From: Candidatus Kariarchaeota archaeon
GTDB taxonomy: Archaea > Asgardarchaeota > Heimdallarchaeia > Heimdallarchaeales > Kariarchaeaceae
Assembly: GCA_016839545.1 (NCBI GenBank)
Contig: JAEOUB010000169.1
Coordinates: 1-10,681 of the forward strand
Length of the DNA: 10,681 nucleotides
Direction: 5' to 3'
The number at the start of each line of letters is the position of its first letter. The stretch's first letter is position 1. The notes beneath the pieces were generated by a model that was not told the origin of the DNA, searched no databases, and saw nothing but the letters and a program-made list of their open reading frames with translations. Both the position numbers and the translations under genes were made by a program. Positions 6,616-10,681 of the stretch are shown one piece after another.

Positions 6616-7770
6616 TTAGGGGCTTTCCTCAGGCTGGTCGGTCTTCTCAGCCTGATCGTAGGATGCCTCAGTTTCTACAACCTCAGCTCCTTTATCCTTT
6701 TCTCCTTCTATCATATCACTGTCAGAAGGAGTTTCAATTTCCTCTGTAGAGCTCTCCTCAGAACTCTCTTCAGGTGTTTCTTCTGGTTTCTCCTCTTGTT
6801 TTGGTTCATCAGGTGTCACCCGTAGAACCATTACAGGAACTCTGAGTTTTTTATCACGAAGCATATCCTGGAAGAGAAGATATCTGTAACCCTTCCTATT
6901 CGCAGGGAGTATCATGGTGAGAAGTGAAGCATCTGACTCAGAGAGCAAATTCTGAATATTCTCAGAGAAATCACCGCTAAAAATCCGGTACTCCACGCTC
7001 TCGATAAACTCGCCAAATTCGTCAGTGGTGTGTTTTCCATACTGTTCTAGCTTTGCATGTACTCGTTTTTTCACCATCTCCGCATCAACCACACCTTTCG
7101 AGGACTCTGCGAGGTTTTCAATATCCTTGGCGTCATAGAGAAATACAAATTTCAGGTGGGATCGGTTTCGAGAAATCGCTCGGATGTAATTCTGGTTTTG
7201 CAGTATATCTGCGACATCATTTACGACAATAACAACCGATGAGAAGATATCATCTTTGAGAGTATCAACATCAGGCACCAAGAATAGTGGTCTGTCACTG
7301 TGACTGACCAGGTATTCCCCGAGAGAGCCCAATGCAACTGCCTCTGGGTGATCGGTAAGATTCGAATGATACGGGACAGGCAAAATCATGATGTCATACT
7401 CGTTAGACAACTGGTTCTCAATTGATTGGATGGCATCTCCTTCAAGGAATGTGACACCTTGGTTGAAATCAGTCTCCCGCAAACTGTCCTTAACAATCTG
7501 GATAATTGATTGCTTCAGGTGTGTAAGATCTGTATCTGCAAGTTTCATCAATTCCTTGTCAAACAACGAGCGGATGACGAACTCTGCATCAAACTCTTGT
7601 GCAACCTGTAAAGTGATTTTGATTGCATCCTCGGAGTGATCGTTGGCATCAACAAAACACAGTACCTTGTTTGGATTAAACTCTGTACGTGACTCCTTAG
7701 ATGGCCAAAGCTTGTCTAATTTCGACAGACGTTCTTTGGCCTCACTGATTGCACCTTCAACATCTTGCAT
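6616..7770 (-). CDS. Tandem UspA-like domain protein with acidic C-terminal tail
   Basis: Numbering is from the ATG at 7770 (384 residues). After a charged helical lead (1-34), the first Usp-like domain runs from KVLCFVDANDHSEDAIKITL (35-54) to GSLGEYLVSHSDRPLFLVPD (148-167). A second, more diverged one runs from about 176 to 318 and ends KLRVPVMVLRV. Usp proteins bind ATP or act as stress-responsive regulators; the usual GxxGx9G(S/T) ATP motif is only partly kept in the first (GS-GEYL) and not evident in the second, so nucleotide binding is doubtful. The last 64 residues are low-complexity and about 40% Asp/Glu with only five lysines. A longer frame with a TTG at 7818 exists. I prefer the ATG because AATTATAATT lies about 35 bases upstream of it. 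The gene sits between the HD hydrolase and the transporter, which suggests a regulatory role for the transporter. Confidence 0.8.
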   Translation of the reverse strand: MQDVEGAISEAKERLSKLDKLWPSKESRTEFNPNKVLCFVDANDHSEDAIKITLQVAQEFDAEFVIRSLFDKELMKLADTDLTHLKQSIIQIVKDSLRETDFNQGVTFLEGDAIQSIENQLSNEYDIMILPVPYHSNLTDHPEAVALGSLGEYLVSHSDRPLFLVPDVDTLKDDIFSSVVIVVNDVADILQNQNYIRAISRNRSHLKFVFLYDAKDIENLAESSKGVVDAEMVKKRVHAKLEQYGKHTTDEFGEFIESVEYRIFSGDFSENIQNLLSESDASLLTMILPANRKGYRYLLFQDMLRDKKLRVPVMVLRVTPDEPKQEEKPEETPEESSEESSTEEIETPSDSDMIEGEKDKGAEVVETEASYDQAEKTDQPEESP

Positions 7771-7800
7771 GATTGTTTCTAACCGATTTACCCCTTGATG

Positions 7801-7810
7801 AATTATAATT
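7801..7810 (-). promoter_or_regulatory. Candidate internal box A for the Usp-like gene
   Basis: AATTATAATT is a perfect 10-base palindrome centred about 35 bases upstream of the ATG at 7770 and just past the stop of the HD gene at 7848. It could drive separate transcription of the Usp and transporter genes, with a leader of about ten bases. If it is used, the TTG start at 7818 is excluded because it would lie upstream of the transcript. Confidence 0.35.
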
Positions 7811-7847
7811 CTTTGCAATAGGATTCTACAATGCTATTCTTTCCCAA

Positions 7848-8960
7848 CTATAAATTCTGTAAAATCAGTTGTAAATCTTCTGTAAAATCGAGATGATTTA
7901 ACTCAATAGCTCGCTGGATGAGTTTTGGTGTTTCGAGCTTGTATTTCTCAATGGTTTCCCTTTTCATCTTGTCAATATTATCATTCAAATTGTCTAGCCG
8001 GTCTGCAAGTTTCAGTGTCATAACCTCAGGATATTCTCCTATCACTTCTTCCAGTATCTTCATTGTGGCAAAGCCATCTCGTTTTGTGACGCCACGCACA
8101 AGCTGTGCAGCTCTCTGACCAAACCGCTGAGTGACCTCCTCAAGAGTTGCTTCGGTATCTTCAACGACATCGTGGAGTAATCCAGCAACGACCATCTCAT
8201 TGTCCCAATTCTTCAAATTGAGTGCTACACCGACTGGGTGGACAAAATACGGCATATCCGAACCTTCACGAGTTTCATTTTTGTGCATCTCAAGCCCATA
8301 TTCAAATGCCTCTTTTGTCAACTCAGGGTTGGACTTATCCTTTAGCTGTTCAAAGAATTTGTAGAACTCAAGGTTCCGAAGACGAGCCTCAGACGTCTGA
8401 TCCATTATAGGTGGAGCTTCGACAGTTTTTATCTCATCGAGCAACAAATTAAGGAGATCATAGCAAAGATAATCCCTCATATAACTCAATATTTCCAAGT
8501 TCTCCAGGTGGTAACTGCCTTTCCTTTCCAGAGGAAGTTGGCTGAATTTGTACCTGAGATTATCAATCCTGTCTGCGACCCGGAGTGTGATTGCTCTGGG
8601 TTCCCTATCAACAACGGTGTCGAATGCCCCACTCATTGATCTCCCTTCTATCTTGCTGACTCCCAGTACAAGATGCAGTACTGTAGTCCCAAATTTACTC
8701 TCAATCTCCTGCTGGGATCCAATGGTTTTTTCCAGGACATCGTGGAGGAGTGCCGCGATAACCATATCCTCACCGTGATTTGCTAGTAGAAGGCCTATTC
8801 TGACCGGATGAATGAAATATGGTTCATCTTCAAACTTCCGTCTCTGCCCTTCATGGAGCAGGGCAGCCCAGATAAATGCTTCTTCTATCTTGTCCAGATT
8901 ATAATCCTTGGACTCAAGCTGACTAAGAAATTCCTGTAAGTCTATCACTACTTCTTGCAA
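7848..8960 (-). CDS. Tandem HD-domain hydrolase of the RelA/SpoT-MESH1 type, without synthetase domain
   Basis: Two metal-dependent HD domains of the (p)ppGpp-hydrolase type are joined in one 370-residue protein, with no synthetase, TGS or ACT domain. Domain 1 has H36, YFIHP (H51), LLHDVLEKT (H73, D74, E77) and VADRIDNL (D130, N134). Domain 2 has H226, YFVHP (H241), LLHDVVEDT (H263, D264, E267, D268) and LADRLDNL (D320, N324). Every matching landmark is exactly 190 residues apart, so the halves align without gaps. Domain 2 keeps the full HDxxED signature; domain 1 has Lys78 in place of the last Asp. MESH1-like enzymes hydrolyse (p)ppGpp or NADPH in other organisms; the archaeal substrate is unknown. 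The start is uncertain: TTG at 8960, or GTG at 8948 with GAGGG 13 bases upstream. It leads the three-gene set with the Usp-like and transporter genes. Confidence 0.87.
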   Translation of the reverse strand: MQEVVIDLQEFLSQLESKDYNLDKIEEAFIWAALLHEGQRRKFEDEPYFIHPVRIGLLLANHGEDMVIAALLHDVLEKTIGSQQEIESKFGTTVLHLVLGVSKIEGRSMSGAFDTVVDREPRAITLRVADRIDNLRYKFSQLPLERKGSYHLENLEILSYMRDYLCYDLLNLLLDEIKTVEAPPIMDQTSEARLRNLEFYKFFEQLKDKSNPELTKEAFEYGLEMHKNETREGSDMPYFVHPVGVALNLKNWDNEMVVAGLLHDVVEDTEATLEEVTQRFGQRAAQLVRGVTKRDGFATMKILEEVIGEYPEVMTLKLADRLDNLNDNIDKMKRETIEKYKLETPKLIQRAIELNHLDFTEDLQLILQNL

Positions 8961-8998
8961 TCCCTCTTTCTACATCAATCTATCTGTACAAATGGTTT

Positions 8999-9009
8999 CC
9001 TTATACAGG
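8999..9009 (-). promoter_or_regulatory. Candidate box A for the HD-hydrolase operon
   Basis: Read on the minus strand the sequence CCTGTATAAGG contains TATAA, about 40-55 bases before the possible start codons at 8960 and 8948. Transcription would begin near 8978, leaving a leader that includes the GAGGG at 8962-8966. It coincides with the left arm of the inverted repeat at 9002-9030, so repressor binding there would compete with promoter recognition. Confidence 0.4.
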
Positions 9010-9030
9010 GTTAGATGTGGTGCCTGTATA
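9002..9030. promoter_or_regulatory. Inverted repeat TATACAGG-N13-CCTGTATA between divergent promoters, candidate operator
   Basis: The arms 9002-9009 and 9023-9030 are perfect 8-base reverse complements with a 13-base spacer; equivalent positions are 21 bases apart, two helical turns, as expected for a dimeric regulator bound on one DNA face. The left arm overlaps the candidate box A of the HD-hydrolase operon, and the right arm sits about 13 bases upstream of the box A of the RecJ-like gene. Alternatively each arm may simply be a TATA element for its own direction. Confidence 0.45.
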
Positions 9031-9039
9031 GTATCATAT

Positions 9040-9050
9040 CATATTTAATA
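9040..9050 (+). promoter_or_regulatory. Candidate box A for the RecJ-like DHH gene
   Basis: CATATTTAATAC contains TTTAATA (9043-9049), close to the archaeal TATA consensus. Its centre is about 40 bases upstream of the ATG at 9087, giving transcription start near 9072 and a short leader. An in-frame GTG at 9060 would lie before that start, which is why the ATG at 9087 was chosen. Confidence 0.5.
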
Positions 9051-9086
9051 CTCAAATAAGTGAGGGAACCTGAGGCAGTTGATTCA

Positions 9087-10681
9087 ATGAATTTAAAATG
9101 TCAAGACTGTCGAGGCCGTGGCTTCCAAGAGGAGAGCGAGACCTGCCCTGACTGCAAGGGGCTGGGATCACGTAGTCTTTCCTTCGGAGTGGGTTCTGGA
9201 TCCGGTAACAAGGATTGTAAAACCTGCGGCGGAAGCGGCAAACTCGTTCAAAAAGAAACCTGCAATTCATGCGGAGGATTAGGACACATGACTAGATGTG
9301 CAATAGATAATACTGAGTTAAGTGAAGGGGAGTCCTTCTTGTGTGCAACGTGTACCGAGAACCCCATCATCATCCAGCTTGCCCAACCCTTGGACCAGAA
9401 GTATCTGGCCGGTGATAGGGCCTTAGCTGCCACCATAATAAATGTCGATGGAAGAGGTGCCCTGGTAGATTTGGGTGCCGGCTTCAAAGGTACGTTCAAG
9501 CCAGCAAAAGGAACGTACTACAATCAAGGTCAAACAGTACCAGTGAGGCTTAAATCTGCGTTGAATCCTAAAGAACGAGGAAAGAAACCTGCCGAAGTAC
9601 GACCCTTGCAGCTTGATGGCTTTAAAGTTGTCAAGAAACATCTGCCAGTTGATCCCATGACTGTTGCTGAGGTATCTCAGGAGGAAGGTAACGTGGGTGA
9701 GCTGTTTGTGCAGGTTACAGACATTTTTCAGATTAGAAACGGTCCTACCCTTTTTACGGTAATTGATACCCAGGGTAAGAAGATACAGGCATCTGCCTAT
9801 GGGGATGGTCACCAGCAGGCCTATCCTTCAGTCATGAGGAATACAGTTGTCCGGATAATTGGTCGATTCAGAATCTACAATGACCAGGAAAGAATTCAGG
9901 TCTATTCCATGGAGAAGGTCAAAGCTTCCGAGGCAATGAACTTCATGGAGAACCTTGCAAGTATCAATCAACGTGATGGAACACAGCTTGATACACTAGA
10001 ATTCTTCGTTGAGAGTGAGGTCTACAATGAACTCAAACCTAGATTTGTTGAGGCAGCCAAGCGAATTAGATCTGCTGTTCTACGTAATCAGAACATTATC
10101 CTACGATATCACTCACCCTGTGTTGACGGTACTGTAGGTGCATATGCACTTGATTTTGCTATTCGCCGATATCTTGCTACTCGTGGAGCACGAAAGGATG
10201 AATTCCGACGTGCTCTTCGAAGACTCCCTCATCGAAGTCCAATCTTTGAGGTATCTGATGTATCACGAGATCTCTCATTCGCTCTGGATGACAGCGGTAG
10301 TCAGCATACTCTGCCCCTCTACATTCTTGTAGATCTGGGATCCTCAGAGGACTCACAGGCTGCTCTCGATTTTTGCAATGCCTATGGTGTTGACGTGGTC
10401 ATCATTGATCATCATGCTCTTGCTGAAGGTATTGACGAGAAATCACATACTCTGATCAACCCTAACGTGGTATCAGAAAATGCGATGATCTCTTCAGGAA
10501 TGCTGGCAACAGAACTGGCAAACTACATTGCGGCTGAACAGGATCTTGAAAAGCGAGTAATTCACCTTGCTGCACTGTCCGGTTACGCTGACAAGATTGA
10601 GGGATCTGAGTTGGATGCCTACCTTGCTAAATCTGAGGAATATGAGTTTGATGCATCCAAGTTGGAGAACATCAAGTATGC
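9087..10681 (+). CDS. Archaeal RecJ-like DHH phosphoesterase with DnaJ-type zinc finger and OB folds (COG1107 type), C-terminus cut by window edge
   Basis: This architecture is known from archaea and is thought to act in nucleic-acid repair or processing as a nuclease. The frame is open from the ATG at 9087 to the window end, 531 codons. Four CxxCxGxG repeats form a DnaJ-type zinc finger (Cys 5/8, 20/23, 44/47 and 59/62), followed by another cysteine set (71, 86, 89) resembling a zinc ribbon. An S1-like β-barrel follows (about 105-155) and an OB fold (about 203-277). The DHH domain begins near 335: motif I is HSPCVDGTVGAYA (342-354), motif II VDLGSS (415-420), motif III IDHH (440-443), then LINPN (456-460) and SGYADKI (498-504). 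In motif I a Cys (345) replaces the first Asp of DxD, a variant also seen in some small DHH phosphoesterases. The C-terminal DHHA1-like region is outside the window. Confidence 0.9.
   Translation, partial: MNLKCQDCRGRGFQEESETCPDCKGLGSRSLSFGVGSGSGNKDCKTCGGSGKLVQKETCNSCGGLGHMTRCAIDNTELSEGESFLCATCTENPIIIQLAQPLDQKYLAGDRALAATIINVDGRGALVDLGAGFKGTFKPAKGTYYNQGQTVPVRLKSALNPKERGKKPAEVRPLQLDGFKVVKKHLPVDPMTVAEVSQEEGNVGELFVQVTDIFQIRNGPTLFTVIDTQGKKIQASAYGDGHQQAYPSVMRNTVVRIIGRFRIYNDQERIQVYSMEKVKASEAMNFMENLASINQRDGTQLDTLEFFVESEVYNELKPRFVEAAKRIRSAVLRNQNIILRYHSPCVDGTVGAYALDFAIRRYLATRGARKDEFRRALRRLPHRSPIFEVSDVSRDLSFALDDSGSQHTLPLYILVDLGSSEDSQAALDFCNAYGVDVVIIDHHALAEGIDEKSHTLINPNVVSENAMISSGMLATELANYIAAEQDLEKRVIHLAALSGYADKIEGSELDAYLAKSEEYEFDASKLENIKY

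Noticed and set aside
6606..6620. Small GC-rich hairpin (GCCC...GGGC) at the end of the Usp-like gene as a terminator
   Set aside because: The stem is only four base pairs, no T run follows, and a functional-looking ribosome site for the transporter comes next, so read-through is more likely.
7771..7818. TTG start at 7818 for the Usp-like gene
   Set aside because: It has no ribosome site, lies upstream of the predicted transcription start from the box A at 7801-7810, and the extra 16 residues match nothing in the Usp fold. It remains possible if the gene is only read from the upstream promoter.
9060..9086. In-frame GTG at 9060 as the start of the RecJ-like gene
   Set aside because: It lies only about 14 bases after the box A, before the expected transcription start, and the zinc finger begins directly after the ATG at 9087.
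9423..9812. 129-codon minus-strand open frame inside the RecJ-like gene
   Set aside because: The plus-strand frame there encodes the S1-like and OB-fold domains; the reverse frame has no motif or start signal.

Overview
The window looks archaeal. The reasons are an Nre-type DNA repair protein that ends in a PCNA-interacting box, an archaeal RecJ-like DHH protein with a DnaJ-type zinc finger (the COG1107 architecture), A/T-rich box A-like elements about 25-35 bases before several starts, and a mixture of leaderless-looking and Shine-Dalgarno starts. An Asgard-type archaeon (for example Thorarchaeota-like) would fit, but the sequence alone does not prove it. Coding density is high: nine genes, two of them cut by the window edges, and no gene-free stretch longer than about 150 bases. 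I saw no rRNA, tRNA, CRISPR array, insertion sequence or prophage gene.

Left part (1-3513). An FAD-dependent glycerol-3-phosphate dehydrogenase, truncated at the left edge, is divergent from a small HesB/IscA-like protein. That protein ends in an unusual Gly/Cys repeat tail, and its stop codon overlaps the stop of a convergent nadC (quinolinate phosphoribosyltransferase). Behind nadC on the minus strand lies an unassigned membrane protein with a C-terminal thioredoxin-like domain.

Middle (3514-5291). The Nre repair gene (minus strand) is divergent from a 105-residue orphan gene. The orphan ends 3 bases before the end of the next, convergent operon.

Right part (5292-10681). Three minus-strand genes are closely spaced. 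In transcription order they are a tandem-HD hydrolase of the SpoT/MESH1 type, a tandem UspA-like protein with a strongly acidic tail, and an ArsB/NhaD-type ion transporter. They look like a stress-signalling and ion-homeostasis unit, which is an inference from domains and order. A 126-base divergent control region with an 8-bp inverted repeat separates this unit from the RecJ-like DHH gene, which runs off the right edge.

The most interesting points are the duplicated synthetase-less HD hydrolase with one altered active site and its Usp/antiporter neighbours, the Cys-every-five tail on the HesB/IscA-like protein, and the inverted repeat shared by the hydrolase and RecJ-like promoters.
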